Origin: UBA7703 sp963667195
Lineage (GTDB): Bacteria; Bacillota; Clostridia; Christensenellales; CAG-138
Reading direction: 5' to 3'
NCBI GenBank assembly: GCA_963667195.1
Contig: OY762962.1
Span: 620,001 to 684,000 of the forward strand
Length of the DNA: 64,000 nucleotides
A program made the position numbers and the translations under genes. Shown piece after piece: positions 36,866-45,912 of this stretch. Under the pieces are notes generated by a model, which was not told where the DNA came from, ran no database searches, and saw only the letters and a list, made by a program, of their open reading frames with translations. Within the stretch, counting starts at the first letter, position 1. Each line of letters begins with the position of its first letter.

Positions 36866-37354
36866 ATGCAAGAAGAAATCGAAAACCGTTCCGTTACGCT
36901 GGTCATCAGCGCGAGCAAGCTCACCTTGCGCATTTTGCAGGATGCGATGCGGCAATATCTCGCCGAGCAGAAGTATAAAACGAATAGCACCTCGAAAACA
37001 GACCCCGCCAAGCACGGCAAGCAGACCGTCAAAGAGTTGGTTGGTCAGGGCAAGGGTGTGACGAGTATTGAGGTGACGGACAGCAACATCAAGGCATTTG
37101 AGCGGGTGACGAGCAAGTACGGCGTGGATTTCGCCGTCAAGCGGGACGCAAGTCAACGCCCGCCGAAGTATTTGGTGTTCTTCAAAGCGCCGGATACCGA
37201 CGCGATGACCGCCGCTTTTCGCGAGTTAACGGCAAAGACGATCAAGCGCGAGAATAAGCCTTCCATCTTAGCGCAACTACGTAAGTTTCAGGAGTTGCTG
37301 CAAAGCGCCGCGCAGAAAGGCGAGCGACAAAAGAGCAAGGAGCAGGCTAGATGA
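36866..37354 (+). CDS. pcfB: PcfB family (DUF3801) conjugation protein
   Basis: 162 residues. SVTLVISASKLTLRILQDAM, GKQTVKELVGQGKGVTSIEV, FAVKRDASQRPPKYLVFFKA match PcfB proteins, which precede the coupling protein gene in this element family and are required for transfer. Basic tail. ATG after GGAGGAAGC. Its stop overlaps the virD4 start (ATGA). Confidence 0.9.
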   Translation: MQEEIENRSVTLVISASKLTLRILQDAMRQYLAEQKYKTNSTSKTDPAKHGKQTVKELVGQGKGVTSIEVTDSNIKAFERVTSKYGVDFAVKRDASQRPPKYLVFFKAPDTDAMTAAFRELTAKTIKRENKPSILAQLRKFQELLQSAAQKGERQKSKEQAR

Positions 37355-39042
37355 GGATCAAAAAGATCGTCGTAAAGGTACTGCCGTACCTCCTGCTCTT
37401 CCTGCTGTTTACGAAAGTTGGTCAGGCGATTCGGCTGACACCCGGCGTTGAGTTCAGCGAGAAGGTGCTCAATTTGCCAGCTGGATTTGCCGATGCGTTT
37501 TCCAGTTGGATGCCGAGTGTTCACCCGAATGATCTGCTGTTTGGGATGATTGGAGCCGCCGCGGTTTGGCTCGCGGTGTATGTGAAAGGCAGGAACGCAC
37601 GCAAATTTCGAAAAGGCGAAGAATACGGCAGCGCGCGCTGGGGGACGGAGAAAGACATCCGTCCCTTTATCAATCGGACGTTTTCCGAAAACATCATCCT
37701 CACGCAGACTGAGCGCCTGACGCTTGGGCAGATTGCCGATCCCGAACGGCGAAACGTCAACCTCAACGTGCTGGTCATCGGGGGATCCGGCTCCGGCAAA
37801 ACGCGCTACCACGTCAAGCCGAACCTGATGCAGATGAACGCCAGCTACCTCGTGACCGACCCCAAGGGCACGCTGATTGTCGAGTGCGGCAAGATGCTCG
37901 CCACGCACGGCTACAAGATTCGTGTGCTGAACACGATCCGCTTTCGCGAGTCGATGCACTATAACCCGTTTGCGTATGTGCATACCGAGGCGGATGTGAT
38001 GCGGCTCGTCACCGTGCTCATGGAAAACACGCGAAAGGACGGCACGACGAGCGGCGACCAATTCTGGATACAGGCGGAGGAGCTGCTCTACATGGCGCTG
38101 ATCGGCTACGTCGCGTTTGAAGCGCCGGAGGAGGAGCGGAATTTCATCACGCTGCTGGAGCTGGTCAACGCCTGCGAGGTGCGCGAGGATGACGAAAGCT
38201 ACCAATCCCCCGTCGATCTGCTGTTTGAGCATCTCGCGCAGGAAAAGCCGAATCACTTCGCATCCCGCCAGTATAAGAAGATCAAGCACTCCGCCGCGAA
38301 GACCATGAAGAGCATCCTGATTACCTGCGGATCGCGGCTAGCGCCGTTCGACGTCGAGGAGATTCGTAAACTCATGGCCTACGACGAGATGGCGCTGGAC
38401 AAGATGGGCGATCGCAAAACGGTGCTGTTTTGCATCGTGTCCGACACCGATCCGACGTTCAACTTCATCGCCGCGATGCTGTATTCGCAGCTTTTCAACA
38501 CCCTCTGCGACAAGGCGCTCTCCTACGGCGGGCGGCTGCCGGTACATGTGACCTGCCTGCTGGATGAGTTTGCGAACCAGAAGATTCCGAATTTCGAGCG
38601 GCTGATCTCCGTCATCCGGAGCCGCAATATCTCGGCGCATATCCTCGTGCAGACGCAGAGCCAGTTGCGCGCCGTGTATAAGGATCACGCGGAGACGATC
38701 ATCGGCTGCTGCTCCTCCATCCTCTTTCTCGGCGGCAAGGAGCCGAGCACGCTCAAGGGCATTTCGGAGGCGCTGGGCAAGGAGACGATCGACACCTATA
38801 GCGAGAGCGACACGCGCGGGCAGCAGCGCAGCCACGGGTTGAATTATCAAAAGCTCGGCAAGCCGCTCATGACGCCCGACGAACTGGCCATCATGCCCGG
38901 CAGCCGGTGCATTCTACAGTTGCAGGGTGTTCATCCGTTTTATTCGCGAAAGTACGACATCACCAAGCATCCGATGTATCCGCTGCTGGCGGATGCGGAT
39001 GAGGGGAATCGGTTTCAGGTGGGAAGGTATGGAAAGACTTAG
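37351..39042 (+). CDS. virD4: VirD4/TraG-type coupling ATPase
   Basis: 563 residues. Two N-terminal membrane helices, Walker A GGSGSGKT (144-151), the family segment SYLVTDPKGTLIVECGKML, Walker B TCLLDEFANQ and the C-terminal MPGSRCILQLQGVHPF. It recruits the relaxase-DNA complex to the secretion channel. Cargo begins directly after its stop. A truncated relative lies at 29384-29527. Confidence 0.95.
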   Translation: MRIKKIVVKVLPYLLLFLLFTKVGQAIRLTPGVEFSEKVLNLPAGFADAFSSWMPSVHPNDLLFGMIGAAAVWLAVYVKGRNARKFRKGEEYGSARWGTEKDIRPFINRTFSENIILTQTERLTLGQIADPERRNVNLNVLVIGGSGSGKTRYHVKPNLMQMNASYLVTDPKGTLIVECGKMLATHGYKIRVLNTIRFRESMHYNPFAYVHTEADVMRLVTVLMENTRKDGTTSGDQFWIQAEELLYMALIGYVAFEAPEEERNFITLLELVNACEVREDDESYQSPVDLLFEHLAQEKPNHFASRQYKKIKHSAAKTMKSILITCGSRLAPFDVEEIRKLMAYDEMALDKMGDRKTVLFCIVSDTDPTFNFIAAMLYSQLFNTLCDKALSYGGRLPVHVTCLLDEFANQKIPNFERLISVIRSRNISAHILVQTQSQLRAVYKDHAETIIGCCSSILFLGGKEPSTLKGISEALGKETIDTYSESDTRGQQRSHGLNYQKLGKPLMTPDELAIMPGSRCILQLQGVHPFYSRKYDITKHPMYPLLADADEGNRFQVGRYGKT

Positions 39043-39072
39043 TTGCGATTACTGTCCATTGACGTGTATAAT
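39043..39072 (+). promoter_or_regulatory. Promoter of the nuclease/ATPase cargo operon
   Basis: TTGCGA (39043-39048), 18 bases, TATAAT (39067-39072). It begins one base after the virD4 stop, so it belongs to the cargo. Confidence 0.55.
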
Positions 39073-39229
39073 GTATGTAATTTCAAAAAATCGTTGTTCG
39101 CCTGATTTGAGTATCTGTTCCCTATACGCCATATGTAGATAAATTACTATTTCTGATTCTTGTCTGTTATCGATCCATAGCATCGAATTTTTAGTGCTTA
39201 AAATGCCACACTTGGGGGTAGTCAGAAGA

Positions 39230-40234
39230 ATGAAAAGTCGGCGAGCCGATGCTGTAGTTTTTGGATTTGATTTCCAAGTGAATTCAGCTATAGTTCTTAT
39301 GCTTGAGAACATCACGGACTTGAGTTCAATAAGACTAGAGGGAAATCACGAAGATATTGAATTGTTGTTATGCGATGACAGCTATATCTTTGCTCAAGCT
39401 AAATCTGTTGTACAAAGCAGCTCGGACTTTCGAAATGTCCGTAATAATTTAAACAAGAGTCTATGTTCTTTGTCTGAAGGGTGTAAAAATGCAAAGGTAA
39501 GTAAGTTAATCCTAATTACAAACTCACCCAATCCCCTTGATGATGATGCATCACGTAGTGTGTTTTATGGGCATTCGCATAGGGACTTCTCGTCATTGCC
39601 CCCATCTGCTCAGGCGATTATCCGTGGTTATCTTGCACGTATTGATCAGCCGCTCAACCCGGAACTTTTCGCTATTCAGACTCTTCCGTTTGAGACCGAT
39701 GATGACGCTGAGCGATACAAAGTAGTTTTGCAAGTAATTAATGATTTTATTGGTGGTCTCGATATCAATATGTCAGGCCTTGGAAAACGCTTATTGGAAG
39801 TTTGGCACTTGAGTGTATTTACAAACGGTAGCAAGAAAGATGCTGCTATTCAGTTGACAAAGAAAAACGTAATATGGCCAATTATGGTAATAGCTACTGA
39901 TGTTGAGCGAATTGATGACAATGAGTTCGCTCAATTCGATATCCCCCTTCGCGAAGAAATCGTTCGCCGCTATAGAGAGATTATAGATTCATGCTGTGAT
40001 CGTCTAGAATTCTTTACAAGAGTTTTAAGCGATTACAGAAACTTTGAAGTAAAAAACACGGGTAAAGATAAGTGCCGAGATTTTGTTGAAACAACGTGGA
40101 AAGATTACGTTTATGAATTCGACGTTAATGGTATTGAAGATGAGGTCAAAATAGGTCTAACGAAAATCGTATTATATAACATAATTCGACGTCGTTTTCA
40201 AATTGACAGAATAAAAAAAGGGGTCAATTTATGA
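39230..40234 (+). CDS. Cap4-like PD-(D/E)XK nuclease/effector (cargo defence operon, gene 1)
   Basis: 334 residues from ATG 39230. The N-terminus reads FGFDFQVNSAIVLMLENI, then LEGNHEDIELLLCDDSYIF AQAK: a Glu-Asp pair followed about 15 residues later by QAK, the ED...QxK arrangement of Cap4/DUF4297-type DNA endonucleases. The rest is helical and unrecognised. Its stop overlaps the ATG of the SMC-like ATPase (ATGA). Nuclease plus SMC/ABC ATPase is the core of Lamassu and of ABC three-component systems; which of them, if any, applies is not clear. Starts at 39194 or 39203 lack ribosome sites. Confidence 0.65.
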   Translation: MKSRRADAVVFGFDFQVNSAIVLMLENITDLSSIRLEGNHEDIELLLCDDSYIFAQAKSVVQSSSDFRNVRNNLNKSLCSLSEGCKNAKVSKLILITNSPNPLDDDASRSVFYGHSHRDFSSLPPSAQAIIRGYLARIDQPLNPELFAIQTLPFETDDDAERYKVVLQVINDFIGGLDINMSGLGKRLLEVWHLSVFTNGSKKDAAIQLTKKNVIWPIMVIATDVERIDDNEFAQFDIPLREEIVRRYREIIDSCCDRLEFFTRVLSDYRNFEVKNTGKDKCRDFVETTWKDYVYEFDVNGIEDEVKIGLTKIVLYNIIRRRFQIDRIKKGVNL

Positions 40235-41676
40235 TTATTCAATCAATTCGCATCAAGGAAGGATTGCATGAACGCATAATTGATTTCTCCTCAAGTGTCA
40301 ATCTGATTTATAGTGAAAAGAACGGAAAAGGAAAAACTACCCTTTTGCGGTTCTTGCTATATTCTTTGGGGTACAGTATCCCAAATACGCGTAAAATTAG
40401 ATTTGAACGTTGCGAAGTTGAAACTAAGCTCCGCTGCGATTCTTGCGGCGAGATTTCCCTCCTTAGATTCAGCAATGACTTCATTGTCGCGCACTTTGCG
40501 GATAAGAAACTAACTTATATTCTACCTGATCAAATCAATGAACTTCATGAAGTTGTATTTGGTACGAATAATACAGATATACTCGAAAATATTCTAGGAG
40601 CAATATATATTGATCAAGAGAAAGGCTGGACTTTACTTAATCGTGGTATTGTGATAGGAAGCATTCATTTTAGTATTGAAGCTTTGATTCGGGGTCTCTC
40701 AGGGCGTAATTGTGCAGCGCTTCTCGCTCAAGAGGCCAAACTAGAGAGTGATCTTGGAAAGTATCGGCAAATGTTTAGTATTGCAAAATACCAAGAGGAT
40801 ATTGCCGAAGAATTGGGTACACTTGCGGTCGAAGATTTTCATGACGTGTCTGAAGCCGAAATGAATCAACTCTTTATGAAAAAAAAGCAACTAAAAAGCG
40901 AATTGAGTCGCATAGATCATGCGCTTAGTGATAATAAACGATTCCGTCAGTTTGTCACTCAGATTAGGTTGTTAATAAAAGCTCCATCAGGAGAGATTAT
41001 TCCAGTAACGGAAGATAATATCGTGGGGCTTGCTGATACTATTGATTTCCTCATCGCTAAGCGAAAGATGATTGCATCTGAGCTATGCACTATTTCACTT
41101 CAAATAGACCATCTTAGTAGAACAAAAGATTCCGAAGAATCACAGATCGAGTTTTTTCATACGGACAGCATACTAAACATCTTCGATAGGAAGATATCAT
41201 CTTTACCGATAAATGCCGCTGCAATATTTAAAGAAATCAATCGACTTGAGGCGGATCTCCGTTCCTTGCGTAAAAAGATCACCGAAGCAACGAAGGCGAA
41301 CAACCCTGTTGTATCCTCATTATATGCTTCAGTAATTAAGTACGCTACCGAACTTGAAATTGGCGATAACACGTCAATACGAGCTCCCTATCTTTTTACA
41401 TCAAATTTGAAAGAATTGTCTGGAGCTCTTTTACATAAAACTGTGTTTGCTTTTAGACTTGCTTATATCATCGAAATAGAGAAGGTGTTAGGAATAAAGC
41501 TACCTATCATTCTTGATTCTCCAAGTGGTAAGGAAGTTGACCCTACAAATATTCACCTTATGGTCAGTATATTGAAGAGAGATTTCGCCAGCAACCAAAT
41601 ATTAATAGCTTCAATCTTTCATTATGATTTTGAAAATGCTAGTATAATCGAAATGAAAAATCGTTTAGTAGAATGA
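40231..41676 (+). CDS. SMC/RecF-like ATPase (cargo defence operon, gene 2)
   Basis: 481 residues. Starts with the Rad50/RecF pattern FSSSVNLIYSEKNGKGKTTL (Walker A 28-37); a CDSCGE pair near residue 70; long helical middle with a short coiled coil (about 180-375); signature-like ELSGALLHKTVFAFRLAY; Walker B LPIILDSPSGKEVD; H-loop-like FHYDF. Much shorter than a true SMC protein. AAAGGGG lies seven bases before ATG 40231. In related systems the ATPase senses aberrant DNA ends and releases the nuclease; that is inferred here. Confidence 0.75.
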   Translation: MIIQSIRIKEGLHERIIDFSSSVNLIYSEKNGKGKTTLLRFLLYSLGYSIPNTRKIRFERCEVETKLRCDSCGEISLLRFSNDFIVAHFADKKLTYILPDQINELHEVVFGTNNTDILENILGAIYIDQEKGWTLLNRGIVIGSIHFSIEALIRGLSGRNCAALLAQEAKLESDLGKYRQMFSIAKYQEDIAEELGTLAVEDFHDVSEAEMNQLFMKKKQLKSELSRIDHALSDNKRFRQFVTQIRLLIKAPSGEIIPVTEDNIVGLADTIDFLIAKRKMIASELCTISLQIDHLSRTKDSEESQIEFFHTDSILNIFDRKISSLPINAAAIFKEINRLEADLRSLRKKITEATKANNPVVSSLYASVIKYATELEIGDNTSIRAPYLFTSNLKELSGALLHKTVFAFRLAYIIEIEKVLGIKLPIILDSPSGKEVDPTNIHLMVSILKRDFASNQILIASIFHYDFENASIIEMKNRLVE

Positions 41677-41715
41677 GATTATAGTGATTTTGAAATTTCG
41701 CTGAGGAAACATGAT

Positions 41716-42177
41716 ATGGATAGCGATTTCCGAATGGAAATACCAGTTCCTACTGATGACGATGGCTATATATTACTGAAGTGCCATTATTGCGGTGAGT
41801 ATTTCAAGGTTACACCGGCAGATGCAAAGGATGATGGCATTCTTTATGTGTATTGCCCTAGTTGTGGGTTAGCCAGTAATAATTATATAACTGACGATGT
41901 ACTGGAATTAGCCCTTGCGATGACTCAAAACAAAGCGATGGAAATGATCCATAAAGAGTTTAAGAAAATGGAAAGGGAGCTTAGTGGTGGTTTAGTAACT
42001 TTTAAAGCTAGTAAATTGCCTAGCCCAGAGCCTGAACATCCTATACGATCAGGAGTTGAAGCATTGGAAATAACGTGTTTTTCTTGTTGTAATAGGAGCG
42101 CAAAGGTAAAACCGTTGCTACGAATGACTGGATGTTATTGTCCATTTTGTGGAGTGAAAAACTATGAAGTTAAATAG
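41716..42177 (+). CDS. Double zinc-ribbon protein, copy 1 (cargo module A, gene 1)
   Basis: 153 residues. Two zinc-ribbon halves flank a helical middle: C23/C26 with C47/C50 (YCPSCG), then C121/C124 with C142/C145 (YCPFCG). It aligns end to end with the 151-residue protein at 48339, including VPTDDDGYILLKC against IPLDEDGYLELEC and an acidic helical centre. ATG follows GAGG at nine bases. It begins 39 bases after the ATPase stop, so it is probably in the same transcript, and overlaps the next gene by 14 bases. A regulator, adaptor or antitoxin of the effector is inferred. Confidence 0.7.
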   Translation: MDSDFRMEIPVPTDDDGYILLKCHYCGEYFKVTPADAKDDGILYVYCPSCGLASNNYITDDVLELALAMTQNKAMEMIHKEFKKMERELSGGLVTFKASKLPSPEPEHPIRSGVEALEITCFSCCNRSAKVKPLLRMTGCYCPFCGVKNYEVK

Positions 42178-42952
42178 AGCTGAATTACGAAAAATCCTTT
42201 ATGATTTCAACAGTATCTCGAATCGCTTATTGCAGACGGACTTTCAAGATTACAATGGAGTATTGCCGAAATTTCTGAATTTCATAAAAAGTAATGATAT
42301 CATCTACGATTACATCCAGAACTGTGGTGAATGCACACAGGATCTTGATGCAGAGTTTGATGAGATTCGGGCTTCCTATGGCCGTTGCATATTCACGATA
42401 GGCGATTCTGATGAAGAAGAAGTCCGTAATATATTCGCAATTCTATGCTACATAGTTGATAAGAAACTGGCTATTCATTTGGGAGTAGCCCAGGGATATT
42501 CATCTTCACGAAAATACCAGGACTTTGTTGATGGTTTCAATAATCGTGTTGTTCTAGTATTAATTAGAAATATTGAAAGGTACTTAACGAAGATTGGAAT
42601 TGATATGGGGATTGATGAGAAAACGACCTATTCAATAACCATTAGAAATGGACAAGTTAATATTGCTAATGACGGTTCAACTATTAACTCTATGAACACA
42701 ATATACGGTGCCGAAGCAGAAAAGCTTCTTGAATTAATACAGAATATCAAAAATAATTCCGGCGGTCTTACAGCAGAAGATTCTGAGAAGCTTTCCAGTA
42801 GCCTAGAAGTCATTGAAGAAGAGGTAAAAACTTCAAAACCCCGGATGAGCTTTCTAAAAGTGGCTATTACAACATTAAATTCGATAAAGGGGACTGTTGA
42901 ATTTGCTGCAGCTATAGCTGCATTAATTCAATTTATTAATTCGCTTACATAA
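42164..42952 (+). CDS. Adaptor-effector protein with hydrophobic tail (cargo module A, gene 2)
   Basis: 262 residues. The first 150 align with the N-terminal domain of the TIR protein at 48791: LPKFLNFIKSNDIIYDYIQNC against IKAFVEYIDSAPIISTYLTNC, and QGYSSSRKYQDFVDGFNNRV against FFYTSSNKFADNYQAFMRKT. The C-terminus differs: a NGQVNIANDGSTINSMN stretch, an acidic coiled coil, and a hydrophobic end GTVEFAAAIAALIQFINSL that could enter a membrane. ATG at 42164 lies inside the previous gene with GGAG nine bases upstream. No named family is recognised. Confidence 0.65.
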   Translation: MKLNRAELRKILYDFNSISNRLLQTDFQDYNGVLPKFLNFIKSNDIIYDYIQNCGECTQDLDAEFDEIRASYGRCIFTIGDSDEEEVRNIFAILCYIVDKKLAIHLGVAQGYSSSRKYQDFVDGFNNRVVLVLIRNIERYLTKIGIDMGIDEKTTYSITIRNGQVNIANDGSTINSMNTIYGAEAEKLLELIQNIKNNSGGLTAEDSEKLSSSLEVIEEEVKTSKPRMSFLKVAITTLNSIKGTVEFAAAIAALIQFINSLT

Positions 42953-43068
42953 TATTCTTCGGATATTTCTGGTTCAGATTAAAAAGTAGGCTTTTCTTCG
43001 ATCTTGTGACTTGAGAAACTATAAAGATAAAACGAAAAAAATAATCTCTTAATGAATGAGATTTCGTT

Positions 43069-43100
43069 ACACCATCCCACCCGGATGGTGTTTTCTTTTC
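43069..43100 (+). terminator. Hairpin leader before the pilin gene
   Basis: ACACCATCC (43069-43077) pairs with GGATGGTGT (43083-43091), followed by TTTCTTTT. It closes the cargo transcript and lies about 40 bases before the pilin gene. A copy exists at 32571. Confidence 0.75.
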
Positions 43101-43128
43101 CCAAAAATAACAACAGGAGGTCAACACA

Positions 43129-43344
43129 ATGGAATTCTTCAACAGCGCAATCGACGTATTGCAAACCCTCGTCACCGCCATCGGCGCAGGCCTTGCCGTA
43201 TGGGGCGCGATCAATCTTCTTGAAGGCTACGGCAACGACAACCCCGGCGCGAAAAGTCAGGGCATCAAGCAGCTCATGGCGGGCGGCGGCATCGCGCTGG
43301 TCGGGATGGTGCTGGTGCCGCTCCTCTCCGGCCTCTTCAGTTGA
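43129..43344 (+). CDS. Maff2 family small membrane protein (VirB2/pilin-like)
   Basis: 71 residues with two hydrophobic helices (LQTLVTAIGAGLAVWGAINL and MAGGGIALVGMVLVPLLSGL) separated by a short GNDNPGAKSQGIKQ loop, as in Maff2 mobile-element proteins. Position before trbL suits a pilin- or channel-like component. ATG follows AGGAGG at nine bases. Confidence 0.88.
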   Translation: MEFFNSAIDVLQTLVTAIGAGLAVWGAINLLEGYGNDNPGAKSQGIKQLMAGGGIALVGMVLVPLLSGLFS

Positions 43345-43358
43345 ACGGATGACGCGGC

Positions 43359-44228
43359 ATGGACACCATCATCCAAAAGATCACCGAGTGGCTCAAAACG
43401 CTGCTCATCAAGGGAATCACCGACCAACTCACCGGCATGTTTGACACGGTGAACCTAAAGGTCGGAGAGATTGCCGCGCAGGTGGGAACGACGCCGTCCG
43501 CTTGGAATGGCGGCGTCTTCTCCATGATTCGCTCGCTCTCCGAAACGGTCATCGTCCCCATCGCGGGCGTGGTGCTCACGTTCATCATGTGCTACGAGCT
43601 GATCCACATGGTCATCGACAAAAACAACCTGCACGACGTAGACACCTGGATGTTCTTTCGCTGGATCTTCAAGACGTTCGTCGCCGTCATGATCGTCACC
43701 AACACGTTCAACATCGTCATGGGCATCTTCGACGTGGCGCAGAGCGTGGTGAACCGCGCGGCGGGCGTAATCTCCACGCGAACAAACATCGACATCTCCG
43801 CGGTGATTAGCGGACTCACGGCAAAGCTGGAGGCGATGGAGCTCGGCCAGCTCATCGGGCTGTATTTCCAGAGCATGATCGTGAGTCTCTCGATGAGCAT
43901 CCTGTCCGTCTGCATCTTCGTCGTCATCTACGGGCGCATGGTGGAAATCTACCTCACAGTGTCGCTTGGCCCCATCCCGCTGGCCACGATGGCGAATCAC
44001 GAATGGGGCAGCATCGGGCAAAACTATCTCAAGTCGCTGTTCGCGCTGGGGTTTCAAGCGTTTCTGATCATGGTTTGCGTCGGCATCTACGCGGTGCTGG
44101 TGCAAAGCATCGCCATCGACGCGGACATCATGAAGGCGGTTTGGACGTGCATGGGGTATACGGTGCTGCTGTGCTTCACGCTTTTCAAGACGGGGAGTTT
44201 GAGTAAGAGTGTTTTTAGTGCGCACTAA
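43359..44228 (+). CDS. TrbL/VirB6-like conjugation channel protein
   Basis: 289 residues. N-terminal amphipathic part (DTIIQKITEWLKTLLIKGIT), then several membrane helices, among them TVIVPIAGVVLTFIMCYELI, MIVSLSMSILSVCIFVVIYG and MEIYLTVSLGPIPLATM. The latter segment is a family hallmark. It begins 14 bases after the pilin gene. Forms the inner-membrane pore of the secretion system. Confidence 0.9.
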   Translation: MDTIIQKITEWLKTLLIKGITDQLTGMFDTVNLKVGEIAAQVGTTPSAWNGGVFSMIRSLSETVIVPIAGVVLTFIMCYELIHMVIDKNNLHDVDTWMFFRWIFKTFVAVMIVTNTFNIVMGIFDVAQSVVNRAAGVISTRTNIDISAVISGLTAKLEAMELGQLIGLYFQSMIVSLSMSILSVCIFVVIYGRMVEIYLTVSLGPIPLATMANHEWGSIGQNYLKSLFALGFQAFLIMVCVGIYAVLVQSIAIDADIMKAVWTCMGYTVLLCFTLFKTGSLSKSVFSAH

Positions 44229-44260
44229 CAATCACTTGCTAAATACGTTCAACGAAAGCA

Positions 44261-44289
44261 TGGACAGTCATGTGTACAAAAACTATATT
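44261..44289 (+). promoter_or_regulatory. Promoter of the DUF2971 cargo gene
   Basis: TGGACA (44261-44266), 17 bases, TATATT (44284-44289), 50 bases before the start codon. Confidence 0.5.
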
Positions 44290-44338
44290 AGTAATACTAG
44301 CGTATGCTGACTATTCATTTCATTTGGAGGAATGTAGT

Positions 44339-45367
44339 GTGGAAGAAAGAAAAACAAATAGTGCAGGAGTGGCAGGCGAAAGCAAAATGAAAATCCAGCT
44401 TAACGGTATATCATTCGAAGTCGATAAACCAATGATTATCATGGGGCCTGCCATATCATCAGAAACCGAAATTGAGAACTTACAACTTGAAATAAACGAA
44501 GAAACAAAGAAGCATAATAGAATGTGCTATTCAACAGATCTGCGTACATTGGGCTTGATAATCCAAAACATGACAATAAGGAGTAGCAGTCTTACAAATG
44601 CTAAGTTAAACGACCAAAAAGAAAAGGAACGCGTCGGTGTTACACAATTTGCTGGAGGAAGATTCATAACTTGTTTTTCTCACATTGATCACGAGAGCGT
44701 ACCTTTCTGGGCATCGTATGGCGAAGGTGAAAAAGCAAAGAAGCTATTTTTGAAGTTCCGAAATTTCGCGGGACGATTTGACGAGTGTATTAATACTGAT
44801 TGTTGCTTGATTGCAGATGATAAAAAACTATTCTTTTACTCCAATGAATATCATCAAACATTAAGGAATAATAGCCTTGCTGGTCAAATGGCTGGTGCGC
44901 CACAAATCAACACTGAGTTCGATATTCGCAATTGCGTCCGCAGTGTTGAGATGTTCGACGTAGATTATATTTTAATAACCGATGAAGCCTTCGAAAAAGA
45001 CTACTCGGGAGAAGTAAATCTCGACATGAGTAAATTTTCAAGTAATCCGGAGCAAGTAATGCTTGAAGGTATTCGCGTCTACAGGCCAGATTGTCTAGGA
45101 CGACAAAAATCAATTCCTTGGGATTATGAAAAAGAAAGCAGAATTATGTGCTGTTTAGAGCACCAAGAATCTTCTAAGTACGCTTATATTGATTTAAGAT
45201 TAAAGCCAGAAATATTTCGGGATTTAGTGATCGTTTTGAGTCCTTGGATAGATGCAACATTGGAAGGGCAAGTACGAGAATTAATTGATCACAGTTCATT
45301 ACCAACGGAAATTAAAGAATCGATAATAATTGAACACAGCGAGTTAGAAGGAACACTAAATCTATAA
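44339..45367 (+). CDS. DUF2971-like protein (cargo)
   Basis: 342 residues, AT-rich. Conserved blocks of DUF2971 are present in order: RFITCFSHIDHESVPFWASY near residue 100 (the CFs...W..Y motif), a segment FLKFRNFAGRFDECI, and the late PWDYEKESRIMCCLE (W.yE.E.R). DUF2971 proteins often occur in defence-rich regions; their biochemical role is unknown. GTG at 44339 is eight bases after GGAGG; the frame is open further upstream without a site. Confidence 0.6.
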   Translation: MEERKTNSAGVAGESKMKIQLNGISFEVDKPMIIMGPAISSETEIENLQLEINEETKKHNRMCYSTDLRTLGLIIQNMTIRSSSLTNAKLNDQKEKERVGVTQFAGGRFITCFSHIDHESVPFWASYGEGEKAKKLFLKFRNFAGRFDECINTDCCLIADDKKLFFYSNEYHQTLRNNSLAGQMAGAPQINTEFDIRNCVRSVEMFDVDYILITDEAFEKDYSGEVNLDMSKFSSNPEQVMLEGIRVYRPDCLGRQKSIPWDYEKESRIMCCLEHQESSKYAYIDLRLKPEIFRDLVIVLSPWIDATLEGQVRELIDHSSLPTEIKESIIIEHSELEGTLNL

Positions 45368-45414
45368 GAAACTGCATGCATCCTTTGGAGAATGATTTAG
45401 TCGTACTAGTAAAA

Positions 45415-45446
45415 GAGCGTCGGGAAAAGATAACCGACGCTTTTTT
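45415..45446 (+). terminator. Terminator between DUF2971 cargo and prgI
   Basis: AGCGTCGG (45415-45422) pairs with CCGACGCT (45433-45440), then seven T. The prgI ribosome site follows within 20 bases. Confidence 0.85.
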
Positions 45447-45474
45447 TACATAGTGCTTATATGGAGGTGTCACC

Positions 45475-45912
45475 TTGGCCTACGTCCCTGTCCCCAAAGA
45501 CCTGACGAAAATCAAAACGAAAGTCATCTTCAACCTGACCAAACGGCAACTATTCTGCTTCAGTCTCGGCGCACTTGCGGGTGTGCCGATTTTCTTTCTG
45601 CTCCGGTCGGCGGTCAATATCAGCGTCGCCACGCTCATCATGATCGTGGTCATGATGCCGTTTTTCCTCTTTGCGATGTACGAAAAGAACGGCATGCCAT
45701 TCGAGCAGATCCTTAAAAACATCATTGAGGCGCGCTTTCGCCGCCCGCAGGTGCGACCATACCAAACCAACAACTTCTACGCCGTGTTACAGCGGCAGGC
45801 AAAATTAGATCGGGAGGTGCAAAACATTGCACAGAAAAACCAACGCGCAAACCCTCACCAGTCGGGAGCGCAAAGAGATCGACGCCGCCGTTCGTCGGGC
45901 GCACGGCGCTGA
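45475..45912 (+). CDS. prgI: PrgI family conjugation membrane protein
   Basis: 145 residues. VPVPKDLTKIKTKVIFNLTK, RQLFCFSLGALAGVPIFFLL, MPFFLFAMYEKNGMPFEQIL match PrgI (VirB3-like), normally encoded just before the VirB4 ATPase. TTG at 45475 with GGAGG seven bases upstream. The basic C-terminus overlaps the start of virB4 by 86 bases. Confidence 0.92.
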   Translation: MAYVPVPKDLTKIKTKVIFNLTKRQLFCFSLGALAGVPIFFLLRSAVNISVATLIMIVVMMPFFLFAMYEKNGMPFEQILKNIIEARFRRPQVRPYQTNNFYAVLQRQAKLDREVQNIAQKNQRANPHQSGAQRDRRRRSSGARR

